Assembly (NCBI GenBank): GCA_009746045.1
Contig: RPFO01000824.1
Span: 1 to 26,803 of the forward strand
Reading direction: 5' to 3'
Source of the DNA: Mesostigma viride
Lineage: Eukaryota; Streptophyta; Mesostigmatophyceae; Mesostigmatales; Mesostigmataceae
DNA: 26,803 nt
This document shows positions 1 to 9,747 of the stretch, piece by piece. Position 1 is the first letter of the stretch. Each line of letters opens with the position of its first letter. Under the pieces are notes generated by a model that saw only the letters and a list, made by a program, of their open reading frames with translations, made no database searches and was not told the DNA's origin. The translations under genes were made by a program, and so were the position numbers.

Positions 1-1924
1 CCTTGACTGGCTTGGCCCTGCACCTGACTGGAAATGTTGTCCTGAAATTTTCTAGGGGAATCATCCCCCAGCCATCTCTTCTCAGAGCTGTAGCTCTGAT
101 AGAAATCCCAGGATTGCCCAGAAAATTCTGACCCAAAATCACAGGGCCATCATAGTCCTCTAGGACAAGGAAGGTCACATCCACACCCATGACAGGGGCA
201 GTAACCTCTCCCAACACCCTTAGATGCGTCCTACCACTGAAATCAGACACCCAGGGGCAACTTGGTTCTCCGACCAGCAGCTCTCCTGTATGCTGAGGTC
301 CCATGACAGAAACCTGTGCATTGGTATCTATCTCCATGGCAGCTACCTCAGGTTCATCCAACTGGACAAGCTTGGACACCTTAGGCTCCTTCTTGGCTCT
401 TTGCAAAGCCTGTACAATATCTGATAGACGCACACCCCTAGGCCTGGTGTCGGGCCGTTCCGGAGGTGCAGCCTGTCCGCCTGCTTGCCCAACCACCGTA
501 TGTGAAGGTACCCCAGGGGCCGGGCCAGGGTCACCCTGAGGGCTCGATACAGCTGTAGCACCCTGATCAGGAAGCTCCACGTCACCCCCGCCTTGTACAC
601 CAGCGGGCACCTGGAAGAGGTCTCCTTGATTACCTCCCCGGGGACGGATCTTTGACCAGGACAGACGGTGCACTGCTTGGGAGCCATCAATGGCCACCCA
701 GCACTTATGGCCAGCGGCTTCTACTCGGGTCACCACCCCATCATGCCAGCTGCCACGTTTCCCTGGAAAGCTTGGTTCCTTCCACACAACAACCTGTTGT
801 CCAACGTTAGGTTCTAGGACACTCCAGCCCTTGTCTTTCTGCCTCAGCTTGAGGAACTTGGCCTCTAGCTTCTCCTTCCATGCCTGCTCAGCATCAGCTG
901 TCAGCATCCTGGTATGCAGCATAAGAGGATTGATGGCAATGTCACCAAAGAACATGGGAGTCCTCAGGTTCAGCCTGTCCTCCACAGAACGTAGCCATGC
1001 AGATGTCACAATGGCAGATGACGTCCTTGGAATCCTCTCCACCAGCAGCACAGTCTTGATCTCTTGGATGGCTCTCTCCACCACCCCTTGCTGGCCGTGG
1101 CTCTCCCTGGGTGTAATCAGCAACTCTGGAAACTCTGGCAGGTTCTCACAGCACTCAAACTGAATGTCACACTGCAACAACTCCAACCCAGGGTACCTGC
1201 TCCTTGTCAACTTCAGAGCAGCAATCAATGTAGGCTTCTCCATGTCAGGCAGGATCTCTAGGGTCTTGTACTTGGTATATCTGTCCACTGCCACCAGCAG
1301 CTTCAAACCCCTGATTCTCTGAATATCTACCTGCACATGGCCTGGCTGCAAAATAGGAGTCCTGGCATGAGACTGCTTGGGCTTTCTAGCAACTAGCCTG
1401 CACTTGCAAGCTTGAGCAACCTGTTGGCAGATGGAGTACAACTCACTTCCTCCCAGCCGTCTAGCAACTTGCAAAGACTGAGCTGCATGGCCAAACATGG
1501 TATGCAACCTTGAGGCAATGTCATACAAGAGAGAAAACCTTTTATTGTCATTATTAGCACTCAAGGTATGTACAGATCCCTTATGTACAGGAGGCACCAG
1601 GGTCGTGCCTGTCAGACTGTCTCCAGCCCTATCCTCATCCTGACCATCCTGTGCCAGTCCTGCACGGTCAGAATGCTTCTGAGATCCACCTGGGTCCACA
1701 TCACCAGGTCCTACCTCAGGCTCAGCACCGCCATGGCGGGCACGTTGGCGAGTAACTACTGCAGCTACAGCTGGCATACTCTCTGTGGTAACCAAGCTTG
1801 CCCCATCGTGTCCAATAGGCTCTTTCACTAGAGCATGGGGCTGCCCCTCACTGCTGTCACTAGCAGCTTCATTACACACCCCTGGGGGCACCCTCCAGGG
1901 TTCAGGGATGTGTGCAGGCTCAAG
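1..1924 (-). CDS. R1 Pol: linker, integrase, protease (partial, runs off left edge)
   Basis: An open frame of about 641 codons with no stop from 1924 to the window edge. In order: a hydrophilic linker of roughly 130 residues; the IN zinc domain with H-x4-H (LHTMFGH) and a CxC pair (ACKCRL) near 1510-1400; the IN core with D at 1325-1327 (VDIQRIRG), D at 1166-1168 (CDIQF) and E at 1076-1078 (HGQQGVVERAIQE); a basic C-terminal IN part (WKEPSFPGKRGSW); a Pro/Gly-rich spacer; then a retropepsin-like protease with EIDTNAQVSVMG near 310-340 and VILGQNF near 110. PR lies downstream of IN, contrary to the copia order. The frame equals that of the Gag zinc-knuckle ORF upstream, separated from it by a single UGA. 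The second and third acidic residues are 29 residues apart, not the usual 35. IN inserts cDNA; PR cuts the polyprotein. Confidence 0.9.
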
Positions 1925-1927
1925 TCA
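1925..1927 (-). promoter_or_regulatory. R1 in-frame UGA between Gag and Pol (candidate readthrough stop)
   Basis: The zinc-knuckle frame ends in UGA followed by CUU, and the same frame then stays open for about 640 codons through IN and PR. The arrangement recurs in R2 (UGA CUG) and R3 (UGA CGU). A C after UGA is the known leaky context, so this is a plausible recoding site that sets the Gag to Gag-Pol ratio. No downstream RNA structure was modelled. Confidence 0.6.
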
Positions 1928-3111
1928 ATGATCAGCAGCCTTGCCCTTGCCCTTGTCCTGGGATGGACCAGCCTTGTCCTTGCTGCCACCCTGAGCTGGC
2001 TTGCTCTGACCTTCCTGCCTCAGGTACGAGGGACACTCATTCCTGAAGTGACCCTTCCCCTGGCAGAAATAACATTCCACCTGACTGATGTCCCGTGAGG
2101 TCCCACTGCTGGGCCCAGCCTTGGGAGGACCACCCACCCTCTTGAAGTCAAACTGGGACTGTGGATGTCCCGACTTCGGCGGGGTCCCCGTCCAGCCCTT
2201 CTGTCACGCCCCCTCCTGGACCTTCCTCGACCCCTTGAAGAGGTCTCAGGCCCTCTCGAGGACGCTGGGCCCCCGTGGCCCGATCCCCTCATGGACTTAA
2301 CCGTGGGTTCAGTGGCCTCCTCATCACCCTGACGAGGGCGCTTACCACCCACGTACTTGCCGCTGAAACACTCATACAACTGGTCCGTCATGGCTGCCCA
2401 GCCATGGACCTGTCGCATGTGGATGGTCACATTATCCATGGTGACCGGATCCAGCTGCAGCGACTTGAGAAAGTCGCCCATGGCCATCCGATCTGCGACG
2501 AAGAAGCCCTTGGCCATGGCGTCCTCCCTCAGCTTGACGAAGTCTTCAAAGGCGTGGACCACTAGTTGCCCCTTGATGGGCTTGTAGTCCAGGTATTCTT
2601 GCTTCAGGTGGGACCCATCTATGGTCCTCTTGTCACTCAGGAACGACCTGAGTCGCGTCATAAACGCCGTCCAGGTGTCCCCCGCCGCATGTCGCTCCCG
2701 AACAAACTTGAACAGCCGCCTCGCCGACTGCCGTATGTAGGCACTAGACGCCAGGATGCGAAGCTTGTCACCGTTGTATATCTCCGTGTACAAGTTCATG
2801 TCCTCTAACATCCTCTCAGCATCCCGGGGCTGCCAATTGTCCTTGATGGACTGAAACTGGCCTAGCACCGCGTACCCCTCAGCAACGGTTGGTCGCTTAG
2901 GCGCCGCTTGATCTGCGGCTGGCGCGTGCTGCCCGCCCTGCGATCCTTGGCTCTGATTATCTGGCACATCAGCCTGGTCTCCCAGCGCTTGGCCGTCCCC
3001 GCGTCCATCGCGTCCACCGCGTCCATCGCGTCCATCTCGTCCATCCATCCCAGCGCCGCGCCGACCGAAGCCCATAAAGCCCGCTTGTTGGTTGATAGCT
3101 CCATCTTCCAT
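1928..3111 (-). CDS. R1 Gag with CCHC zinc knuckle, frame change inside
   Basis: Gag starts at ATG 3111 (MEDGAINQQ). The first frame runs 363 codons to 2020 and contains a (GRD)n tract near residues 20-35, a helical capsid-like region (FKFVRERHAAGDTWTAF, about residues 130-250) and an Arg/Gly/Ser-rich tail. The zinc knuckle CYFCQGKGHFRNEC (CX2CX4HX4C) lies in the -1 frame at about 2020-2070, in an ORF that begins after a TGA at 2204-2206. A change of register is therefore needed between 2203 and 2020, most simply near the AAGGGCT at 2194-2200. R2 shows the same -1 change at the same place. It could be programmed frameshifting, a lost G, or a sequencing indel. Gag would form the capsid and package RNA. 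The 5' neighbour is ORF1, about 100 bp upstream. Confidence 0.8.
3001..3045. repeat. 9-bp tandem repeat in R1 gag
   Basis: Five near-identical 9-bp units (GCGTCCATC type, plus strand) that encode the Gly-Arg-Asp / Asp-Gly-Arg tract near the N-terminus of R1 Gag. The length of nine keeps the frame. Confidence 0.8.
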
Positions 3112-3213
3112 GATGGCCTCTGTTCAGATCTGCTACAGCCAGCCAAGTGGCCAAGCAGCAATTAAAGCAATATAAGCTACTGAACAAGAAAGGAAAGTGC
3201 CAAGTGTTACCAC

Positions 3214-4134
3214 TCAGGCAAGACCACCACGGCTGGCCCCAGGCGCGTCCTGGTTCTCCTTGTCGCTGTCGCCGTCGCTGTCGCTCACCACAATCAGCTC
3301 TGGTACCCTGCTACCTGCTGCGCCGTCGTCGACCCGCTGTCGGCCCGCGATGACTGAATCGTCACCGTTGGTATAGTAGACAGGTGACAACCCGTCGTTG
3401 GCACCCCGCGGATTGTATCTTGGCACCTCGTGGTCACCAAGTGTCTCGTCGCCTAGCCCAGCGACACCCCCTGCTCCCTCCTCAAGGTCACTATCGTACC
3501 CAAGAGGTGCAAACTCTTCCCAACGCGTCACACGAACGCGAAGGGGCGGGGGCAGCTCCTGAAAAGGAACTCTTACTCGCTCTGGAAACCTGCCGACTCT
3601 TGTCGCGCGCTGTCCTCCGGCGATGGCTTCCGCTGTCGCCCCGACCTCTGCAAGCCGCCTGTAGTGCTCCGCTCCGCGTCGTTCACGCCTAACTGGCCCC
3701 GCTGCAACACCCTCGTCGCCGATGCCGCCTGCGAAAGCACGTGGTACTCCCGCGCCCGCTACTGTCGGTACAAACTCGTGTCGCCCTGCGCCAGCTGCTT
3801 CCGCAACCTCGCCTCGCCTTGCCGCCAACTCCGTCCGCACTCGCTCAGCTACTGCTGTAATCACCGTCTGGATGCCGACCAACCCGTGAAGCTCCTGCTC
3901 GAGGTCGTCGATGCTCCGGTGCTCCGGAATGACGATGGTTTGTACGTGTCGCAGAATTCGCTCCCAATCTTCGACCTGGTCGTCGACGAATTGCACGAAG
4001 CTGCGATTTACAGGCGGACGATCTGCAAGCAATAAAGATAGATCCCGAACGACACGACGTAATTCAGGAGAAATCGAACCCCCAGCAGACTGCCGAAACC
4101 GGAAATCCTGCTGCCGTTGTTCCTCCTGCACCAT
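3214..4134 (-). CDS. R1 ORF1: unidentified protein upstream of gag
   Basis: A 306-codon ORF from ATG 4134 (MVQEEQRQQ) to TGA 3214-3216, lying between the 5' LTR and gag. No family is recognised. The first 110 residues look helical, with heptad-like leucines and valines (WERILRHVQTIVIPEH, DDLEQELHGLVG). The middle is rich in Arg, Ala and Gly. The C-terminus is strongly acidic: VPELIVVSDSDGDSDKEN has the look of a SUMO-interaction motif (a short hydrophobic core followed by Ser/Asp). R2 has an ORF at the same position with a similar helical N-terminal half. Copia elements normally have no gene here. It could be an extra Gag-like or chromatin-targeting protein; this is inference. Confidence 0.7.
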   Translation of the reverse strand: MVQEEQRQQDFRFRQSAGGSISPELRRVVRDLSLLLADRPPVNRSFVQFVDDQVEDWERILRHVQTIVIPEHRSIDDLEQELHGLVGIQTVITAVAERVRTELAARRGEVAEAAGAGRHEFVPTVAGAGVPRAFAGGIGDEGVAAGPVRRERRGAEHYRRLAEVGATAEAIAGGQRATRVGRFPERVRVPFQELPPPLRVRVTRWEEFAPLGYDSDLEEGAGGVAGLGDETLGDHEVPRYNPRGANDGLSPVYYTNGDDSVIAGRQRVDDGAAGSRVPELIVVSDSDGDSDKENQDAPGASRGGLA

Positions 4135-4427
4135 TCACCACCAGACGAGCTCCTCGCGTCGTCAACGCTGCACACCGCAACCGGCAACGACCCTCCTGGC
4201 CGTTCCGCTGAGACTGGTTGTAATTTGAGTTAACGTTCTTATCACACGCAATGTGAAGGATATGGTTGCAATGCAGCAATGTGTGATATGATTGGAAACG
4301 GAGCTTTGTTAAAATCGGATAATGTTACAGCGCTCACACACTTGAGGCTTGTACACGCGCTTGCCAAGTCAAGGCACAACACGTGAGGCGGGCTCGCAAG
4401 AGATGCCCATTTGGCACTGGCCTCTTG

Positions 4428-4435
4428 TTTATATA
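4428..4435 (-). promoter_or_regulatory. TATA box in R1 LTR
   Basis: TATATAAA on the minus strand, about 200 bp before the gag-proximal end of the LTR. It is the expected place for the U3/R promoter that would start genomic RNA. Confidence 0.55.
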
Positions 4436-4549
4436 CTTGTGCACTGTGCTTGCTAGTCCTGAGCAGCCTAGGAGGCCTGCTCAGTAATAACACCCCCGGT
4501 ACAGTATTCACTACCTGTACAGCGCTCAACTCCTATACAGTAGGTCTGC

Positions 4550-4554
4550 CATAC
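4550..4554. repeat. R2 target-site duplication, left copy (CATAC)
   Basis: CATAC directly precedes the AGTT end of the left R2 LTR and recurs at 12374-12378 after the AACT end of the right LTR. A 5-bp duplication fits copia integrase. Joining across it restores a continuous R1 LTR. Confidence 0.85.
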
Positions 4555-4800
4555 AGTTGTGAGGATGAGAATGCCACGAATTCCGCCATGGTTCTTGCAG
4601 GAAGTTGCCTTTATTAATAACAAGGAAACACAGACGTAAGTCACGTCACTTCCAAGACTGCACGCAGCACAGACGACAGGGTCGCAGTGCCAAGAGAACG
4701 TGCACGCAAGAACTAGCGTCCCGGTGTGACCAAGTCACTCATATAGCTTGCTAGGGACGCGTCCAAGTATTCAGCTGCACTGTCACAGCTGAACTGTCAA

Positions 4801-4949
4801 TCAATTGATTACACAGACTCTGGCACGCCTTTGGCGCGCAGATCTATCAATTGTCCATACGGCTAGTCCTGTGGACCTATCCGTACACTAGTCAGCATCA
4901 ATTGTCTCATAGGTCCTGGCGCGCTACAGTGCGCCTACCTATCAATTGA
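4801..4949. promoter_or_regulatory. Array of four TCAATTG motifs in R2 U3
   Basis: TCAATTG(A/T) occurs at 4801, 4847, 4898 and 4942, at steps of 46, 51 and 44 bp, just upstream of the TATA-like site in element orientation. The same four sites are in the other LTR (12003-12151). Regular spacing of a near-palindromic 7-mer suggests a transcription-factor array. The factor is unknown. Confidence 0.45.
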
Positions 4950-5148
4950 CCATCAAGTCCTGTACAAGTCCTGTCAACGTCCTGCGGACTATCAAAGTGA
5001 CACTTGTACATCCTGTGTCCGTACGCGCCCACAGTGGCGCGCCGGGTACTGTCGGCACAGCCTAGGAAACGTCATAACTTTTACGTTCCTTAACCAAATG
5101 AGGCGTTCAAGGTGCCGTTGGAAAGAGCGTAACAATCTCTATCCATCT

Positions 5149-5167
5149 AACGTAAATCCTTTACGTT
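5149..5167. repeat. Hairpin at U3 end of R2 LTR
   Basis: AACGTAAA-TCC-TTTACGTT is an 8-bp stem with a 3-base loop lying directly inside the AACT terminus. The second copy is at 12351-12369. R1 has a different-sequence hairpin at the same place (12723-12741), as does R4 (21030-21057). Confidence 0.7.
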
Positions 5168-5175
5168 AACTCCAA

Positions 5176-5190
5176 TCCCTTCTTTTCTTT
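5176..5190 (-). other. R2 polypurine tract
   Basis: AAAGAAAAGAAGGGA on the minus strand, four bases from the U3 end of the 3' LTR. This is the expected primer site for plus-strand cDNA synthesis. Confidence 0.7.
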
Positions 5191-6120
5191 AGGGATCACA
5201 TCCCCTGCCAGGGACCCTTGAAGTAGCTTGAAATGTCCTTCACTCCAGCTTGAAGCTTGAACAGATGTCTTTAATGGCCATTGCCATTCCCCCAGCCCTT
5301 TCTTTTAAGGAACTGGAAAAGAAACAGATCTGCCACAGGGAAAACCATTTCATGAGAAATGGAGAAAACCTATGGAAGTGGCATTACAGAGTACCACCAG
5401 ATATTAGAAGCACACAAAATTAAATACATACAGGTTAATTCTATGAGGTCTTCTCCAGGAATTAATCCCATCACCTCGGTAGAGCCTCCAGTACAATGAC
5501 CTTCTGGCGGTGAGTTACATTAATCCCAGATACTAATCCCATAAAACCCAGTACATATTCAATATAAGTACAATAAATCCATGACAATTAAAATACCACT
5601 TGACAAAGTAAGGCGTATTACAATAGTTTGCCTGTCATTCTCTCAACAGGGGTCTATTGGCGCCCGTCTTACGGCGCCCGTCTACTTGCCAGATGGTAAA
5701 CTGCCACAGCAAACAAATGACAAAATGAAACACATAGGCAACAATTAAATCCTGCCCTGGGGAACTAGGGAAGTCTGAACAGGCAAACACCTGAACAGGC
5801 CAGCTTGTAGAAACATAATACCAGGGAATCGAACCCCGCCCTATAAACCCCAGAATAAAGGTTCCCAGACCATTGTGAGAAGTATGTACAAATATACATT
5901 TCTTTTAAAATAGAATACATGGTCTGTAATGGACCTGTCAACCTTGTGTAGTCAACAGCATGAACCCCAGCCAAAACCTGGCTGTATCCTGATTAAAATC
6001 AGAGTGAGTGTACCATGGTCCATGAGCCTTAGTACAGACTAAAATACAGGTATTATGCCAGTCACAATGCTGACACTACCACACAATCTGCTCTCCAATG
6101 CCCTATAACCATGCACCAGC
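5191..6120 (-). other. R2 3' untranslated region, no gene
   Basis: About 930 bp between the RH stop codon and the polypurine tract. It is AT-richer than the coding part, and no long ORF or known domain was seen. Short ORFs in it have no recognisable features. Confidence 0.6.
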
Positions 6121-6864
6121 TTAGACAGCTTGCTGAGATGGGTCCATCAGAGACTGAAGAACCTTGTATTGCACTGCTGCCTTCTGCACTAGCTTGGTCA
6201 AAGCATCAGCAGGATTGTCAACCCCAGGGATATGCTCAATATTGGCCAAGGAGGACAACTCCTTAAGAAGGAGATAATCCAAGTCCCTACTTCTGGCCAT
6301 CTGCCTGTGCACAAACTGCACCATCCCCATGGAGTCTGTTTTTAGAAGAGTGGTAACCTGAAGTGGCCAAGGAGTGTTAGAAGTCATCTGATGAAGCAAC
6401 TCCTTCAGATAAAGGCTTGTGTGAATGCCTTCACAAATAGCCCTGCATTCTGCCACATCACTGCTGACAGCCACCCGTTTGTGCAGGCGACTAAACCAGC
6501 TCACCAAACTCCCCAGGCCTTCCTGTCTGAGCACAAAGAGCCCTGCAGCCCTGCCCCTGACCTTGGAGACCTGCCTGCTGTCCATTGAGCTATCCACATA
6601 CAGCTCCATGCAAATGGGTTGTGATAAATCCACTGCAGACAACAGAATGCCAGATGAAGCCCTGACCTGATCAGCCACCTTGGCAGACCCTAGCTCCACC
6701 AGCATGTCATCAGGCAACCTGGCTATGACCATAAGGTCTGGCCTGGAAATGCCTGCCACCCAAGCAACCATGCCCCTCACCATGGGACACAGTGCCTGTG
6801 TGATGGTTGGAGGAAGCTTGCTAATGAGGGTCTCTTGATAGTCATTGCCCCCCACCAGCAGCAT
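6121..6864 (-). CDS. R2 Pol: end of RT connection and RNase H
   Basis: A 247-codon frame ending at 6121. The first 60 residues match the copia RT-RH connection (ALCPMVRGMVAWVAGISRPD). RNase H follows with its acidic residues: D91 (ELYVDSSMDS), E139 (SDVAECRAICEG), D177 (LLKTDSMGM) and the terminal VDNPADALTK near 215-224, equivalent to the DxLTK end of copia RNase H. It removes the RNA template during reverse transcription. The upstream RT frame is offset by +1 at a run of six C (plus strand 6848-6853); with one base fewer the two frames would join. It is therefore the C-terminal end of Pol, not a separate gene. Confidence 0.85.
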   Translation of the reverse strand: MLLVGGNDYQETLISKLPPTITQALCPMVRGMVAWVAGISRPDLMVIARLPDDMLVELGSAKVADQVRASSGILLSAVDLSQPICMELYVDSSMDSRQVSKVRGRAAGLFVLRQEGLGSLVSWFSRLHKRVAVSSDVAECRAICEGIHTSLYLKELLHQMTSNTPWPLQVTTLLKTDSMGMVQFVHRQMARSRDLDYLLLKELSSLANIEHIPGVDNPADALTKLVQKAAVQYKVLQSLMDPSQQAV

Positions 6865-8067
6865 ACGCCACTCCCCCCTTCTTCACCAGTGTGGCCTCCA
6901 TGCCCACAAACAGCAGAGGCTCATTCTCCACCTGCCATTGCTCCCTACCCAGAGGAAACTTGGACTTAATGATGGAGATCAGCTCCTTAAGCCACGACGT
7001 GGGAGCTATCAGATGTAGGTCATCCCCGTGCAGCGAAGCATACACTGGCAGGCCTTCCCATTGCCCCAGAAACAGACAGGGGTCTACAGGAGAGACCTTC
7101 AAGTTGCAATGCTCCTTCAGGAAACGGTTGAGAGTCTCCCTCCAGATTATTGGACTTGACCTCAGGCCCTCCAGGCCCTTGAGGATTTTAAGGAACTCCG
7201 TGTGGATGTCCCTTTTCCATACAGCAGGCACCCTAACATAGAAAGGCGTCTTGCCCTCCCACTTTTCCTGTGCCACATCTGCATCACCCTCCAGAAATGC
7301 CCTCTTGAAGTCTATCACCACTGAGCCATAGTCCAAGCCCTTGTTGAGAAGGCCTAGAAAGACACACAGCAGCAGCCTCCAAGTATCATGCAGCATGCCA
7401 GGGGTATACAACTCCTCAGCAGTGCACTCACCAGTACCCTTGAACTCATTCAGCACTGGCCTGACATGTGGTACCTTGACCCCGTCCACCTCCTTCATCT
7501 TGATGACAAACTTGAGCTTGAGTAGACGTCGTGCAGGAGGCAGGTCATTGACAGGTTCCACGCATTTCTTGGAGATCCAGTCCTCCCCAGATTTAATCAG
7601 ACCCAGTGTGACCTGGGGACACATAATGGGAGAGGACATGAGCTTCACCAGGCCTTGGTAGTTGATAGGGCTGTGTCCAGCAAGTGAGTGAGGACCAATG
7701 CCCAAACTGCTTGGATGACTAGCAGCTGGCAGTATGAGGTCATCAACCAAGGGCTCCTGCCCCTGGCACACTTGCACACGCTTAACCGTCCTGGTTACTG
7801 CACGTGATAGGTGAGTGGTCCTGAAATTAATCAGTGGGACCTGACCAGCCCCTTCCTTAGTCAGGAGAGAGGACGTGATCACTACCCCATCCTGGCATAG
7901 GAAATTCTGCCCCAGAAGAGCAGGTCCTTGATAGCCCTCCAAGACACAAAAAGCAGTGTCCTGTCCAAGGATAGGAATGAATACCTCACCCAGTACCTTC
8001 ACGTGTACCCCGCCACTGAAGTCAGACACAAACTGATAGCTGGGTTCAGACATGCTGTACCCTGCTG
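6842..8067 (-). CDS. R2 Pol: C-terminal half of protease and reverse transcriptase
   Basis: A frame of about 403 codons (first Met 8053). Residues 10-65 are the second half of the retropepsin fold (VSDFSGGVHVKVLGEVF, then PALLGQNFL). RT follows from about residue 165: KLKFVIKMKEVDGVKVPHVRP, TPGMLHDTWRLLLC, catalytic D248 in VVIDFKRAFLEGD, then LKGLEGLRSSPIIWRETL and SPVDPCLFL. The catalytic box is LHGDD at 341-345, where copia RT has YVDD. The DD pair is kept and the Tyr-Val is replaced. The N-terminal half of PR is in the next frame upstream, with a -1 register change near 8058-8068 (CAGCAGGGTAC). RT makes the cDNA. Confidence 0.87.
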
Positions 8068-9744
8068 CAGCCCTGGTCCCAATGATGGAACCTGAGAATT
8101 AGTGTCTACCTCTAAGGCAGTGTCCAGCCCCAGATTGCCATGCCACCTGAGCTTGGCTACCTTGGGCTGCTTCTTGGCCCTTTGTAGAGCCCCAATCAAT
8201 CCAGCCAAACTTGTCCCCCTGGGCTTGGTTAGTGCCTTGGGCTTGACAGTTGACTCCCCAGCTGTTGACCTTGCAGCCTGTTCAACAAGTACCTCTGCAA
8301 CCTGGCCAGGGCTGACAGATTCCCCTGCAACAGATGTGGTCGTTGCGTCAGTGATGTCACCTGGGACCTGAAAATCCTGCAGATCCTGTGAGCCTTGTGC
8401 CTGACTGCCCTCATTCATCAGGTTAGGCTTGACATATGACCAACTCAGCCGGTGTACATGCTTTGGTTCGTCCTCCATGCTGACCAAGCATGCGTGGCTA
8501 GCTTCATCAACCTGGGTAACCACCCCAGGACTCCAGCTACCACGTTTGCCATAAAGGCTAGGTTCCTTCCAAGCTAGGACCTTCTGACCCACTTGTGGCT
8601 CCAGCATCTTCCAACCCCGGTCCTTCTCCCTCAGCTTGGCAAAGGTGACATGTGCAGCATGTTTCCAGCCCTCCAGCACATGTGGTGGGCACAGGCCATG
8701 ATATAGACCCATTGGGCTGACAGCAACTCCATCATAGTAGAAGTTAACCCTGCTGTTCAGCTGCTGCTCCACGTTCCTCAGCCATGCACTCCTGACAAGT
8801 GCAGGTGCAGACAAGGGTACCCAGTCTTCAGAGATGATCAATTTCTTGACCTCCTGGATTGCCCTCTCGATAGCACCCTGCTGCCCATGAGCCTCCCTAG
8901 GTGTAACCAGCAACTCAGGAAGGGTAGGATCACCCTTGAGATGCTGAAACTGCATGTCCACCTGGATCCTTGTGGTAGGAAACTTGGCTCTTACATTCTG
9001 CAGGGCAGCCAGCAAGTACCTGTTCTTCATAGAAGGTAAATGCTCCAGCACCTTGTATTTCGTGTACCTGTCCACGCACACCAACAGTTGCATGCCCCTG
9101 ATGTGTTGGATATCACACTGCAGATCACCAATGCTCTGAGGTAGAGCTTTGGCATGTGATTTCCTGGGCTTGTTGGAGGACAACTGGCACTTACACCGTG
9201 AGGCAGCTTGCTGACACGCCTTAAGAAGGGGTGCCCTGCCCATACGGAAGGCAAAGTTGTTTGACAGAGAAGTGGCATGCCCAAACATGTTGTGGATTCG
9301 GGCACCCAACTCCTGGTACACAGAGGAAGCAGTCCCTGGCACAGTCAGGACTGTGCTGTCAGGTTGTCCAGCATCACCATGCTGACTTCCATCCTGTTCT
9401 GACTCAGAGCCTGAGTCACCCTGCTCATGCCCAACACCTGGACCGCCAGCAGGGACCACATGCATACCACCAGAGGCCTTCACACCCCTCTGTGGTTGTA
9501 CATTGGTTTCTCTCAAAATGAGAGGTCCACCCTCGTGCCCAGCACGAGGATGCATAGGGTCAGACATTCTTACAGCTGCATCAGCTGTCAAGGACGTCTT
9601 CATAGGAACCTGTACCTCTCCAGGTGACCTGGGGCCACACTGAACCTGGAGATCACCCTCTTGTTGCCCAGATATAAAATCTGCATTGGAGCACCTGGCC
9701 TCCCCCTTGGGTGAATTAAGGTGTGTAGGGGTTGCCTCAGACAG
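8062..9744 (-). CDS. R2 Pol: linker, integrase, start of protease
   Basis: The frame is open from the UGA at 9745 to 7999 (first Met 9603). Order: an acidic/Ser-rich linker; IN zinc domain with IHNMFGH (Hx4H) and SRCKCQL (CxC); IN core with D in LQCDIQHIRG, DRYTKYK, D in IQVDMQF, and E in HGQQGAIERAIQE, the last two 29 residues apart; C-terminal IN part (WKEPSLYGKRGSWSPGVV, then VHRLSWSYVKP); a spacer; and the first PR motif LEVDTNSQV near 8100. PR continues in the -1 frame. No protease motif lies between zinc knuckle and IN, so PR has moved behind IN, as in R1, R3 and R4. The frame is the same as that of the zinc knuckle upstream. Confidence 0.88.
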
Positions 9745-9747
9745 TCA
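9745..9747 (-). promoter_or_regulatory. R2 in-frame UGA between Gag and Pol (candidate readthrough stop)
   Basis: The zinc-knuckle ORF ends NKEQ-UGA, followed by CUG UCU GAG. The same frame continues open into the IN linker and IN. It matches R1 in position and in the following CU. Confidence 0.6.

Larger units (their letters stand above)
4228..4554 (-). repeat. R1 5' LTR, gag-proximal part (cut by R2)
   Basis: On the plus strand this piece starts AGTTAACGTTC at 4228, just before the ORF1 leader, and stops at the R2 target duplication CATAC (4550-4554). Its other part is 12379-12746, ending GGCGTTAACT. Rejoined, with one TSD copy, the LTR is about 695 bp with termini AGTT...AACT. A TATA box lies inside at 4428-4435. 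Only one R1 LTR is in the window, so the ends are inferred from R2 and from the R3 junction. Confidence 0.75.
4555..5171 (-). repeat. R2 3' LTR
   Basis: 617 bp, virtually identical to 11757-12373. Plus-strand ends are AGTTGTGAGG and TTTACGTTAACT. In element orientation U3 begins at 5171 with AGTT, followed by the hairpin AACGTAAA-GGA-TTTACGTT (5149-5167). A weak TATA-like ATAT lies near 4741, and four TCAATTG motifs lie just upstream of it (4801-4949). Confidence 0.92.

Noticed and set aside
690-1163. 157-codon plus-strand ORF
   Set aside because: It is the antisense shadow of the R1 integrase frame, which has clear domain motifs.
1925-1927. UGA as a sense codon in this genome
   Set aside because: The hAT transposase and R1 ORF1 end in UGA at sensible places, so reassignment is not supported; readthrough is simpler.
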